From Lucifuga dentata (taxonomy: Eukaryota > Chordata > Actinopteri > Ophidiiformes > Bythitidae): a DNA stretch of 64,000 nucleotides. The notes beneath the pieces were generated by a model. The model was not told the DNA's origin, did no database searches, and was given only the letters and a program-made list of their open reading frames with translations. Location of the stretch: positions 62,001 through 126,000 of the forward strand of contig VXCM01000219.1 in assembly GCA_014773175.1 (NCBI GenBank). The letters run 5' to 3'. This document shows positions 47,013 through 59,305 of this stretch, in pieces. Within the stretch, counting starts at the first letter, position 1; every line of letters begins with the position of its first letter. The translations under genes were made by a program, and so were the position numbers.

Positions 47013-48399
47013 CTATAATAATAATAAAAAAAAAAAATCCTTCTAGATAAAAAGCCTGCCAGTAACTGAGATAGCATTCATTGCATATCATCTCTGCTTA
47101 CTGAGAACTTATCCTGCAGCACAGGAAAACACTGATCACACACACACACGCACCTGCCTCTACTCAAACACAGCATGTGTTGAACCTGTTTTGTGCTGCA
47201 CTCTAGCTGGGGCTAGATGGAATTTTTGATTAAACACTGCCTCTAGTGGACTCAATCTGACAATTCAGGGATATAAACACCTGCAGTACAGTCCATAGCA
47301 GATGCTGCAGCAAAAAATGTTCATTATCTATATCTGTTGAATGTTTGATGATGCCCATATTGAGCTGCTCATACGGCAGACTTCTACTCTAAGCTTGGTA
47401 ATGTGGTTAATCAATTAGAAGTCCTGGTCCCCTGAGGGTATTCACATTAACTTGAGTATAGGTTTTCACTTAGAGTGGATCAGTGATCTCTGCAGTGGCT
47501 TTCCCTCCAGACTTCTTTCATTATCTAAAATGAGAGCATATTGAAGGGGGCACCGAGGTGGAGGAGGTTGGCGGTGTGATGGGAGATTCGTGTGAGGCGG
47601 GTCGCATACACATCTGCTGTCGCACACCTCAACACCGAGGTCTCTGTATATCCATCATATCATATTATCTATCACCATCAGCTTGCAGCTGATAAAGAGA
47701 AATGACACAAGCTGCATTTGGAGAGAGTAAAAAAAAAAAAAAAATCTCAGATAACTACATATTCAGTCAGTGTCATAAAAATCAAATCATTGTTCTAGCC
47801 GATCCTCTCTAACTGCAGCCTTAGTTGTGAGAATCTGTTCAAAACGTCTCATAATTCCCTGCTTTCAGTCTCATCCATACAAATCGGTTCATTCGCTCTC
47901 TAGCACACGATTCTATTTAGCGGTTTGCGTGCCCGGCCTCACTTCCAGTCTCTGCTCTGCCCTCGACACGATGCTCCTCCTGATTTCTCTCAAACAAACT
48001 TTGTCCACGATTCAAGTCTCCATTTTTACATTAAATAAATAAATAACTGCAAGGTGGGTTCAAGGAAGACCAGAACACCGCATCAATCACATGTCTGCTC
48101 AAACAGGGATGTCAAGCAGCTGGTTATATACAGACGTGTTCTGTGGAGGTGTAAAATAGATATTGACAACAGCAGGTGGAAAAAAAACAAAAAACTTCAG
48201 TTATGCTTCAAAATACACACACACACAAAAGAAAAAAAATCAAAAAAACAATGCTATATATTCTCAGCACGATGCTCAAGAATGGCATCTGAACTGGTTG
48301 CATGGAGGTTTTTTTATTTACTGTGATACTTTAATTCTATTCGCTGGGTGCACAGAGTGATAATGAAATGAAATGACAGTCACATTACGTACAGGAAGC
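47013..48399. other. Unassigned non-coding DNA
   Basis: Contains a (TAA)n/poly-A patch at 47016-47038, an (AC)n run near 47139 and a poly-A run near 47731. No gene recognised. Confidence 0.45.
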
Positions 48400-48660
48400 C
48401 TCCATCTGGAGACTTTTAATGAAGTGTTATTTCATTAAACATATGCATGGATGAACTGTTAATGTGAACATGATGCATATTCATATTCCATTTGCTGTGT
48501 TCTCTTAGTTTGTTGTGTATTTTATCTATTTGCACTCATGTTTTATGTTGTTAATACTGTATGTTCCCCTAATTAGCTCAATTGATTATCAGCAGGCTAT
48601 TTTCAGCTGATATCATCTTATTATAGATAATATATTGGCAGAAATGTTGGCAGATACTGA
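48400..48660. promoter_or_regulatory. Candidate conserved non-coding element
   Basis: Repeat-free AT-rich block with CTAATTAGCTCAATTGATTA, GATGCATATTCATATTC and TTAATGAAG. These are dense homeodomain/POU-like cores. Evidence is motif density only. Confidence 0.28.
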
Positions 48661-49195
48661 AAAGGAAATTGTAGCACACAAATGTTTTCAAACTACATCT
48701 GAACCTTATTTTTCTTTTTTAAAATAAGGGTAGAATGCATAAAACATAGCTCCAGACTTGACGTGTCAATAAGAATGTTCCCTCATTCATAAACGCCTGT
48801 CTCTGCCATCTTTTTTGCGTTAGGCTCCTTATTCGCATGTCAGGCAAGTGTCTTTCAGCCTGGTGATAAATTTCAGCAATATGAAATGTTGCTGATGTTT
48901 TAAACTCTATATATGTTAGTGATCAATAAATTTGATATTTAGCCCCACTCAGTTGATCAGTCACTGTATTTACAGTATAAGACGAGTAATAAAAGCAGAG
49001 GTTTCCTTTGCCGATTTAACATGCCAATTTCGCTTTTATACGAGAGGAAGCAGTACAAAGCGCGGATCTTAAATAAAACCTGCTGATTAAAACACGGATC
49101 TTCATTGGCTTTTACTTGAGATATCCTTCACAAAACGTGTTGGTAATGGGACCGATTAACGTAAGGGACACTTAATGATCATTTGTTTAGTGTGA
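48661..49195. other. Unassigned non-coding DNA
   Basis: Repeat-free and possibly regulatory; nothing specific recognised. Confidence 0.4.
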
Positions 49196-49324
49196 TATGT
49201 AGTTACTGTGATTTAAAAAAAAAAAAAGAATTTCACCTTATATTTGTGTGAGTTCTATTNTATGTAGTTACTGTGATTTAAAAAAAAAAAAAGAATTTCA
49301 CCTTATATTTGTGTGAGTTCTATT
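49196..49324. other. 64-bp duplication across a single N (probable assembly artefact)
   Basis: 49196-49259 and 49261-49324 are identical, separated by N at 49260. Confidence 0.88.
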
Positions 49325-52300
49325 AATTATTTACACAAAATAAGTGCACTCTAAGACTGTAAGATGTCTGTCACAAATCTTAAAAAGAAAAAAATAAAAG
49401 TTCACCCAATATTATCTTTTTTAATTTACTCTCAAAGATCATTGTTGATACCCACCTCACAAATTCTGTACCACTCAGGCTAATCCTCATAACGCTGTAC
49501 CAAATTTATTCCAGCACTGAAACTTCAGCTGCATTATGGGTAATACATCCAATTTTCTTCTTACTTTTAACTTCCTCTTCTTTGTTGTACCCTATTACAA
49601 TTTCTGCTGACACAACTCCTCATAGGAATCATTAGTTTCATGCCATCTCCTGTTTTAGACCCTGGGAATACTTTCTCTGACTATGCACCGAGGAAAGTTA
49701 AAAGTATTAGACAATATTTACAGGATATTTGAATGTCACTTGGTTTTGCTCACTTGACCATCGATGACCCTCCTGAAAAGGGTGTATGTCAGATCCCATC
49801 TATTAGGAAAGGGGACTGAATGACAGAAAACAACAAAAGGGCACAGGTGTTCCAGTCCAGAATTCAGCTCCTGTCTTGCCTCTTTTCTATCATTTCATCC
49901 TTTGTTGCTGCCTCCCCATTGTCTCATCTGTCCTCCAGCCCTCCGTCCTCCAATCTCCTCTCCATCACTACTGGCTCTCTCTACCAGTCTCTTCCCCTAC
50001 CAACACTCCATCACGGCGGCACGGAGCCCTGGAGATGTCTCTCTGCTAAGGAGTGATGTAGTGGGCTACGCTAACAGACCCTCTCGGCCACTATTATTAA
50101 CCAGGCCCAGTTCTCATTTCTCACGGTCTACAGAAACACAAAACACACGAAACATTAAGACAGAGAGACACACAGCCACTTCATTCCATTCTTCACTGGA
50201 AATAAGCAGACATTCCATGTTTTCTTATTTTAGAATTAATGTAGCAGCAAGTGCATTTGAACACTGTGATTTGGTAGTCGAGTTAATGAATTAGCAGCGG
50301 TGCATTACAATGATGACAAGACTATTTTTCCTCAGATCCACAACTCCCATGGCCAATGATAAAAGCAGTATTATTACCACAGTATGCAATATTCAAACAA
50401 GAGATTTGTCATCTAATGAAGAGAATTACATTTCAGCCTCCATGTATAATTCATAGCCATCAACCTTAATCCACTACTCAGTGCTGCGCACGGAGACTGC
50501 AAATGAAATAGAAAAACACACAAGCGCTTTATTTGAACCCTTAAAACTATATGAAAATTTAAATATATTAGGTATTTAGAAAGGTTTGGGACATTTGTTG
50601 CGCTAAGCCAGACTTGCATTGGTGTATAAAATTCCATTTTCTTCTTCCTGTGGTGCATTACAGAATGTTTTATTTTCTGCTAACGTCTTTTCTTGCTCGA
50701 CTTGACTAGTCGTCTTTCATTAGTCTATCAGTATCAGCAGAACTGCCATTCCTGTGTATGAGTGAAAAAGCCTTGGCCTTCCACTGGTGTGTATCGAATT
50801 CCTTTACCCCAATACAGCTAGTGCTGCTAGCTAGGAAACAGAGTAAATATAACTGCTCCCTCTCCAGCCCACCAAGGCATTGATTTATACATAGCCTGCT
50901 GCAGCTGGGAGCTACAAATCTGAGGGGAAGTCAGCTTATTCATAGAACAAAAATATTGTTGTTTCGTACACACATCTCACAGGATTTGATACGGTATAGA
51001 TGAGGGCTGTCAGAGAGGTGTGTAGCAGTGGCTGCCTACAAAACACAAATGTAAGTCTACAAAACAAGTTGATGACATTCTGCAAGTGTGTGAGTCTGTA
51101 TCATACTGACTTGTGAGCTTCGACAGAGGAAGGGGTGATGCTCTACTTCTGTATATCTGTGCACAGCCAAAAGAATCACTTACTTGAAAGTGTTTTGTAA
51201 TCTGAATTTGATGGGTTTTATTATCAAAGGTTCGTATCAAAAAATTAGCCAATGCAGCACATGGGGTGAGAGAAAACGACTTAAAGAAGAACACAGATTT
51301 CCATGTTCCTAATTTAATTCAGAGGTCTATTTTGAAACATTTCTAGTGCTTTTATGCGAGGAAAACAAACCAAAACAAAACAATACATTAATCAACTTTT
51401 ACTCTCCCTTGCTGCAGCACCACTATGCACACTGAGTGAAAACATGACATTTTAGGCACTCCTTCTTAAACGACCCCTCCTGAAGCCAGCCCTAAGAGGA
51501 AATAACAAAAAGCATTATCTGTTTCCTTTAATATTTCTTGACAATTGCCTAAAGATAATGCAACAAAAAAAGACTGCCTGATCTTTAAACTAATTTTAAA
51601 AAATACTTTGATTTAAGCATGTATAGCATCAAATAAGCGATGGAACTTCAACTTAAAGGCGTTTCAAACTCGACTATTTGTAATATTTGTCATTTAATTC
51701 AGTGCATTTTTGTTTTTTGCTTGTGAAAATGTTGTTGCTAAGCCTAAATAAGCGATGTGATGTAACATAACATAACATAACAACATAACCCTGAAAATGC
51801 CTTTTACAGAGCAAGCATGGATTCAATTAAAAATAGATTACATATAATCAAAATGTGGAACAATGTTCAAGAATAAAGTCCTATTTTCTTGATTTTAGCA
51901 GCGATCTGCCTATTTCTGTCCTGTTTGAAGATGCTGACATCTTCAGCTGACAAATTTCTTGAAATAATTTTATTTGTTGGCATGTTGACAAAATATTCCT
52001 GTTGTTGTACGGAAATATGATGAAAAATGTTTTCGAAAGAATTGTTGACATTTGTCTGATTTTTAAAATAAGCAAAGCCATCTTATTTTTGAATAAAAGA
52101 TGTTTGAGACGTTTGTTTCCAGTCAGCTCCAGCTGAAAAATAGAATGAATAATTTATCAAAACTGATTATCATGAAAAAAATCTAATAATCTTGTGCATA
52201 TGGTGCTTGATAACATTACTTTACTTGGATAAGAAAAACTAGACTGAATAATCTTAATACAATATCTGGCGTGCATGTGTGTGTGTGTGATAGTGCTATG

Positions 52301-52773
52301 AATCTGTGTGTTGCAGTGATAATGCACACAGCAGGAAACTCACCTTCCTACTCTGTGAACAATTAAGAAAAGAAAGAGTAAAATGACTGCACAAATGCAT
52401 CCTTTAACACGCACCATCACAACATTTAAATAACGCAGGAGGAAAAAATGAATTTGGAAATACAAAGAGAGGGAGAGGCTCGGAGAAACAGAGAGGGAGA
52501 CGACGCGAGTGACAAGAGGTATCAGCAGATGAGAAAAATTGAGACAGACAGAGAGAGAGGGAAAAAAAAGGAGACAGGAAAGGTATAAAAGGCCCGGGAT
52601 GGGACTTGGCTCCTCTGTTGTGAGAGGAAACTTGTTGAGAGAGCTGGTGGCTGTGGCATGTGGCACAGCAGCATCAGTCCATGTGATCAGACAACGGGTG
52701 GCTGGCTCATCAGCCAGTCACTTTGTTCCCCATCAGACAGCCTAAGGCCTGACTGACTGAATGACTGACTGGC

Positions 52774-52775
<2 letters not shown>
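49325..52775. other. Unassigned non-coding DNA
   Basis: No gene recognised. A frame of 130 codons at 49902-50294 is anonymous. A short (AACAT)n patch lies at 51762-51790, a purine tract at 52440-52575, and a TATAAAAGG string at 52584-52592 that I judge a chance TATA-like match. Confidence 0.45.

Positions 52776-52814
<39 letters not shown>
52776..52814. repeat. (GA)n microsatellite
   Basis: About 19 GA units. Confidence 0.95.
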
Positions 52815-52815
<1 letters not shown>

Positions 52816-53339
52816 ACATATCACCTCCGCTCATTGTCAATGAGGAGGAAATGAGCAATGTGGAGCAATTAAATCCACTGCGAAACAGGCTAAAATTAGC
52901 TTCCCAGAGGTCAGAGGCAAAAGTCAATAGTTCAGCAGATGGGTTCTCTCTTCATCTCTTTCATATGTGTACAAACACAAAAAAAACACACACCACACAC
53001 ACCAGAGTGAGCGCACACGCATGCACCACCATCATCAAGATATATATAATGGCTGAATCCTGTCTACTGCCCTGCCGGCCGTGATCCCATTGCCCAGATA
53101 GAATTCCTAATTGATGTGACAAAGTGCCTGGGAGTGTCCCGTTTCTCCAGAGCTTTCTAAAACGGCATTCCGGCCTCTTTTTCCCCTCTCTCTGTCCTTT
53201 TGTGTGCTATTTTTTTCATGGTTTAAAGAGGGTAAAAACACCCTCTTAACATCCGCTGGACGGATATTATTATGATCGCTGAATATTGACCATGGCCACA
53301 TGTCAGGCAGGACCGAGAGGACAAATCAAACATCAAAAA

Positions 53340-54100
53340 CGGCTGCCTCTAAAGCGATGGTGTTTGCAGAAATGAAACGCGAAGCAGCGCGTCAGCTTTC
53401 ATCTTGTAAGATAATAGCCCAGTCATCGCTGTTAAAAAGACATGGCTTCAGAGTGTAAAGGAGATGGGTTTGCCTGTGGAAGCTTTTAGGAGCTGTCACT
53501 GTGAGAGACTTGACAGCAACTCTAAAAATAATGCCTGCTTATAAACTCCATGTCGGGAGCTCAGGGCGTGTTAGGTGTCTACTTAAGAGACCGCAGTCTG
53601 GGAAAAATAACATTTGAGCACACGCACGCACACGCAAACAAACACGCAAACTCTATCAATGTCAGTGTTACATTTCGCTGTCAGTCGTCAGCAAATGTAG
53701 AATGACGCGGGCAGACCCAGTTTTTGTTTTCTTGTACATAGATGGATGTTCTTGTTGTGTTTTGTTTCCTATTAATTAAGTGTGTGGGTGTAAGTGTCAG
53801 TCACTATTAATTTAGAAGCGGCGATGTACCCGGCCGTCTTTGTCAGTCTGTCTTTATTACACCAATGCCTGACACTATTGTCACTGAAAATCATGATTAA
53901 TTCGATGAATTTAATGATGTATAATTTGGCAACTCAGCTGTCAACTTGACAGTGTGGGGATGCAAATGCAATTGGAAGTTGGGTTTAATGTAGAGAGACT
54001 CAGTTTAGGTTTATTAATTGTTATTTGATTGCGGGAAATTGTTTCCAACAATTCAATTATTGCAAATGAGCAAATGACAGATACAGTATTAGTAGATTTT
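53340..54100. promoter_or_regulatory. Candidate conserved non-coding cluster
   Basis: Two repeat-free blocks stand out. 53340-53600 includes AAACGCGAAGCAGCGCGTCA. 53800-54080 includes CATGATTAATTCGATGAATT, ACTCAGCTGTCAACTTGACA and CAATTCAATTATTGCAAATG. Homeodomain, E-box (CAGCTG) and POU-like motifs lie close together. Enhancer function is an inference from motif density only. Confidence 0.3.
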
Positions 54101-54124
54101 TTTCTTTTTTGGTGTTTGGTTTTG

Positions 54125-54125
54125 G

Positions 54126-54169
<44 letters not shown>
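54125..54169. repeat. (TG)n microsatellite
   Basis: About 21 TG units. Confidence 0.95.
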
Positions 54170-54172
<3 letters not shown>

Positions 54173-54321
54173 CTTGCCTCTTTCAAATGGATGCGATCCA
54201 GACGTGGATGGCTCCAAAACAAACCGTCAGTGTGTCCTGGTGTGCATGGTTCTTGCACTTTCATGACAACTGCAGACTTCAACTCTGGGACTTTTGGTGG
54301 TGCTGCAGGACAAAGCTGCTC

Positions 54322-54941
54322 TTAAAGGACCATACCGCCATTTTGCATGTTTGAGCCTAATATATTCAATTTTCATACATATTATGTTACTGACAATCAT
54401 TTTNGCCATTTTGCATGTTTGAGCCTAATATATTCAATTTTCATACATATTATGTTACTGACAATCATTTTCCAAAGGACAAAACCATATTTCAGCTTTC
54501 CTGATATTTTGCAAAATGTCTCGATCTTTCAAAATCAAATATTCAAGTGATACACCCACCTTAGAACGCGATTGCGATGTTTACGAAGTCATGGTCATTT
54601 AAATTTTTCAATAAGCAGGTCTTCTTTTGGGACTGTATTCCCTGGTGGAGACATGCATTCATTCCATGCTTCTTATTGTGCTTAAACGCTAAAATTATTT
54701 AACTTCGAAAAAAACCTGAATACATATTTTATTGGCGATGATGGATTACCTATCCCAAGAACGTTTCAAGTATCTACAAGTTGATTTTAATAGTGTGCCA
54801 GAATGAACGGAATTTTTTTTTTTTTTTTTTAACTCACTGTTCCAGTAGTATGCTTTGGGAAATGACTGTCAGTAATGTTACATGTATGAAAATTTAATAT
54901 ATTAGGCTCAAACATTCAAAAGGACAGGTATGGTCCTTTAA
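54322..54941 (+). mobile_element. Complete TTAA-type MITE (family copy 5)
   Basis: The element is 54326-54937, flanked by TTAA at 54322-54325 and 54938-54941. Ends AGGACCATACCGCCATTTTG and, inverted, AGGACCATACCTGTCCTTTT begin imperfect terminal inverted repeats of about 85 bp that share TGTTTGAGCCTAATATATT and TTTTCATACAT. The 27-nt core lies at 54628-54654. A single N at 54404 with an exact 67-bp flanking duplication lies in the left arm; without it the element is about 544 bp, close to the 533 bp of the 15.8-kb copy. No transposase. TTAA targets suggest piggyBac or Kolobok mobilisation. Confidence 0.85.
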
Positions 54942-57235
54942 CCACCCCAAACATGAAAACAAACCCAGTGGAAATAACTTTGCTTGACCAATTGTCAATG
55001 AAGCTGCATTTCGGTCACGCAATGCCTCGTGTTATTTAAAAAAAGTGATGCATGACCACTTGAGTGACCCTCAAAAGCAGCATCCACAGCAGGCTGTTTT
55101 AGCACTTTATCTGCTAGCTAACTATCGCACCTGCATCCTCATTAAAACTAAACCAGGCCTAAGCCTCAATAAAACTGCTGCTCTGAAAAAATGTCTGCCG
55201 TATAAAACAAGCACATGACCTCAACACAAATGACCAATCATGTAGCAACAGGAAATGTACCAGAGCTCAGAATGTGTGGAAATGCTGTTCTGCATGAGCA
55301 CCGTCTTTAAAAGTCCTTGTGTTGTGACCTTTCCTGCATGAAATAGGCACTTTGATCGTCTGCCTGGTTTTACAGACTTAAGAGACACTTAGAGCCACTC
55401 ACTGACCTGTGCAATGAGATCAATTCAGTGAAAGAGATGCACTAATGCTCCTACCGCAGCCTGCGTTATTGTGAGTGCATGCATGTTCGCAACACCATGC
55501 ATGTTTGTGTGCATATGCAAAAGTGTATGTTACTGCTTTTACTTAACGCTATATGTTACTGTGCTGCTGTGTGTGTGTGGAAGGTGGAATTCTCATTTAA
55601 ACCTTCAACACCTTGATATGTGACCACTTATCTTTTGGAATGAGAAACAGATTCAGATTCAGGGGAGAGTTTCCAAGCCTCATTATTTACCGTCACATTC
55701 AAATCTAAATCAATTTCCCCCGCCCCTGTTGTTCTTGTCTGGGGCTAAAATATTTTCTCTCAGACTGTGTCTGATGAAAGGTTTTCTCTGTACAGCCCCA
55801 GAGAACCAGCATGCTGAGGGGAGGCTGCTCTGTGTGTGTGTGTGTGTGTGTGTGTGTCAGTCCCTTGGAACGCACTGTGAATCTGAGATCGAAGAGAGCA
55901 GTCAACACTGACCTAAGCTGCCCTGCACTGTTGTGTTTGTTTAGAACAGAAACTCGGTGCTTCATACTAAAGACACCGAAAACCAAGAAAGACTCTTGCA
56001 CAGAAACAGGCACACACACACACACCTCTGTTCTTCTGTTCTGGTGCATGTTTGCTTCTGATGTGTGCTGTCTGAAGTGTTGTTTGCTGCCCCCCCCCCC
56101 CCCNTTTTTTTTTTTTTTTTCCAGCTGATGGCAGCGTGTGCAGCAGAGGGGGAATACTGATCTGTCACAGCACCAACAGACAGCACTTAAGAGATTCAGG
56201 GTAATGGCTGTTCACGGGCCCCGTTAAAACCGGTTCCCTGTTGCTGAGGTCCGGTGCCACTTAGGCAGAATGTGTGAAAAATGCAGCACAAACTCTAACT
56301 AGATGTCTGCCAAGTGTAAAGATGAGCTCATGTCCAGAGAAATGCCAAGATTTGAAAAGCTACTTCAACATCCAGCCGGTCAGTTTTACCTCTTCTTCTG
56401 GTTTATGATTTTTCAGTTTTGGTATTAACACAGTTAAAGAATCACATGAAAACAAACAATCAAATAATGTGATGACATTTCTACTAAGCGCTATCACTAG
56501 CTTTTCCAGTTCTACTGTAGAAACTGGCAAGGTTTGTGCATTTAACTTGGTTGAACATTATTACTCCTACGCTCTTTCACTAAACCTAAAAGAGCAGTAT
56601 TTGTGTTTTTAACAAATGTAGCCCCTAATTTTAGGTAAGGCCAGGTTTATACTTGATGTTAACTTTGCACACGCTTCCACCCACATTACTACATGAGCAG
56701 TTATGTTCACATATTTGCATTCTTTATGTCAATCTGGAGGACTAAATAATACATCCACCAGTGGGCGAAAACACAACTCACCTTTGGTCTGCACACAAAT
56801 AGCTTACTTTTTAAAAACCACTTTCAATTTTGCTCAGTGGTCTAAACAAACATGGTGACAGTCCAGGTCAGCCACATTTTACTAAGTTAGGAAGGCTAAA
56901 GAAACATTAGCAATGTCAACAGAAATAGTACATGAAGCCAGCAAATGAATCCTTCTCATAACTATCAGTCATTGCTGGTTATCTGCTGCTGCTGATGTGA
57001 CAAAACATGAGATTATTGGCGCCATGATATCTATAGGTATTGTGACCATGTAGTGTTGATTCTGCAGGAAGTGTACAACTAACGGTTTGAACAAATGCAG
57101 GATATGCATGTCGACCATCTGATGTATGAGTAAGCATAAGTAACATCTAGTATAAACAGGACTTAAATGTAATGTGCTCAAACAAACAGGTTAATTTTTG
57201 GGTTAAGAATAATTTCAGGAATGGTGCAACATTTT
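54942..57235. other. Unassigned DNA with microsatellite and C/T join
   Basis: Includes a (TG)n run at 55832-55858, an (AC)n run near 56011-56023, and a C-run to T-run junction with N at 56104. No gene recognised. Confidence 0.45.
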
Positions 57236-57595
57236 GGAGCTGCAACTAATGTTTTTTTCTATTGTTGATTAATCTATCTTTTATATTTTGAAGTACTTGA
57301 ATAACTGTTTAATCTATAAACTGTCAAAATGGTGGTGACGAATTCCCATCACAAGTGACGTTTTAAAATCTTTTATTTTGTCTTTGCAACTGTTAAAACA
57401 CCCAAACACCCAATTTATGATATCAAACAGGTACAAGTGGTAAATCCTGACATTCAAGAGGCTGAAACAAGCAAACATTTGTCACTTTTACTTTAAAAAT
57501 GCCTGTAATAAGTCCCCAACTAGTAAAATTGCTAATGCCTAAATATTTGTCAAATGAGTAATCCATTAATTGACAAATCAATATCTGTTTTACAA
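57236..57595 (+). mobile_element. Interspersed hAT-type repeat (GGGCTGCAACTAA type), degenerate
   Basis: The left end GGAGCTGCAACTAATG, then TTGATTAATCTATC, TAATCTATAAACTGTCAAAATGG, CCCATCACAAGTGACGTTT, TAAATCCTGACATTCAAGAGGC, AAACAAGCAAACATTTGTCAC and CATTAATTGACAAATC follow the order of a repeat found throughout fish genomes. The right terminus has decayed and no 8-bp duplication is evident. Assignment to hAT is from memory of the family. Confidence 0.65.
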
Positions 57596-57923
57596 CAAAT
57601 AAGCTTTAGAGTAACCTTTACAGCTGTGAAATTTCTTCTGTTTTTGTGAAAGTATTTTAAATTACAGATGCTGTTAAAGCACACAAATGCAAGCACGCAC
57701 ACATGCACACGCCCTTTGAGGACTTTTATGTCCTGCAGATTTTAAATCTGATGAATACAATACAGGGCCACAAACACATTCCGCCCTGCAGCGCACACAC
57801 CTCTGCTTGCTTACTGGTCCGCGGGTGCACTTGTATAGATCCAATAGACGTGCAGAAGACATAGAGATGGCTATTATTCTGCTGCAACAGTGGGGCTTCA
57901 TAACTCAATAAGAACATGTCTGT
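57596..57923. other. Unassigned non-coding DNA
   Basis: An (AC)n-like patch near 57681-57712. Nothing else recognised. Confidence 0.4.
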
Positions 57924-57969
57924 TGGTGATTTATGCTGCGGACTACAGAAGTCCGTACATAAATCACCA
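57924..57969. repeat. 46-nt near-perfect inverted repeat (hairpin/cruciform candidate)
   Basis: TGGTGATTTATG pairs with CATAAATCACCA over 12 bp; inside this, CGGACT pairs with AGTCCG over 6 bp, with CTG opposite TA and a 5-nt ACAGA loop. Eighteen base pairs in 46 nt is far more than chance. It is short for an animal microRNA precursor, and no known mature microRNA is recognised. Confidence 0.85.
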
Positions 57970-58073
57970 GGAGCTCACCTATCGCTTTCACTTATTCATG
58001 CTCGCTATTATTTATACCGCCACCGTCAGGCCCTGTGTGATCAATATCCTTAATTCTAATTACATCTCAAGCA

Positions 58074-58206
58074 CTCGCCACTCTGTGTGTTGCAACAACA
58101 CACATTTGCGTCGAAAATGTTAATCAACGGGGTCGGTGTNCTCGCCACTCTGTGTGTTGCAACAACACACATTTGCGTCGAAAATGTTAATCAACGGGGT
58201 CGGTGT
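58074..58206. other. 66-bp duplication across a single N (probable assembly artefact)
   Basis: 58074-58139 and 58141-58206 are identical, separated by N at 58140. Confidence 0.88.
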
Positions 58207-59305
58207 AAGTCGCAGGAGGGGCTGAAAATCACTGCGGTACAGGAGCGGGGAGTGTGATTAAGGTAGAATGGCGAGATGAGAATATGTGGTTTATACAGCA
58301 GCGGCGGCTGATGTTGACCTGAGATCAGACATAATCTGCCGTGTTCAGCTGAGGGTCCAAACCAGTGTAGGAGAAGGGCCAAGACCAGATGAATAGAGAG
58401 AGGATCAGCCTCACCAAACAAACAGAGCTTTTATCCAGAGCCCAGCGGCCTGTTGACACTCCCCATAGTTGGCTATCTGCGCTCCTATCGCCTGTTGACT
58501 CTGCTGCTCAGTGGATTTAAGACAAGGATCAGACCATGGCTCAAGTCAAAGTCTTGTGTTCATAATACCCAGTATGCTAGCGGACACTAAAGGACGCTTG
58601 GTGCGATAAGGGCCAGTCACGGCCTCAGTCCCTGCTGGTCACCCTGCTGTTTAGCTGCACAAACAACAGCAGTCATGACAATAATGGTAAAAAAAAATAA
58701 TAAAATCCACTCCATTTCTCTCTGCGGTCACATCATCAGTGCCTTTGATCATATCTCAACCCAGGGAAAAATGTTGCTGTGAACGGCCTGTGTGTATATC
58801 TGTCTCTGTAGGGTGCATTTATGTTGTTCTTTGTGTGCTGTTGTGATTAAAACTGAGCAGAGGTCTAGTCAGACGCGGGGGGGGACATGCCTCACTACAG
58901 GTGGGTGATACTGAAAACTGTAAATAGCACAATATTCTTGACCAAATAGCTTAATGTGCTATAATGTGACTGTATTTGGAATGAGTATTACTGTTTTCAG
59001 TACATATTTACACATAACAAAGACAGAAAACTAATAGAAATGTGAAGATGATGAAACATGTAGAGACATAATTTTGCTGGTAAAAATAGTAAGGTCAGAA
59101 AAATACAAGAAGCTAATTTAAGGCTCCTACAGACTGCAATTTTGGGGTTGTTACAGACTAATGTTCACGATTGTGATGAAATTTTTGGTTTTTAATCCAA
59201 AATGGTGGTCCTGGATCACAATATGAAATGCATCACTAACACTCAACATGGTACTATTGTGACCAAAGACAACAAAACTCCAAATGTGTCAGAAGGCAAA
59301 ACCTC
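58207..59305. other. Unassigned non-coding DNA
   Basis: The left part (58210-58660) is moderately GC-rich and repeat-free. No exon could be supported. Confidence 0.45.

Noticed and set aside
52584..52592. TATAAAAGG string followed by a GC-rich patch and a short frame
   Set aside because: The only nearby start codon lies about 15 bp downstream, too close to be a start codon behind a TATA box, and similar TATAAAA strings occur elsewhere in the window by chance.
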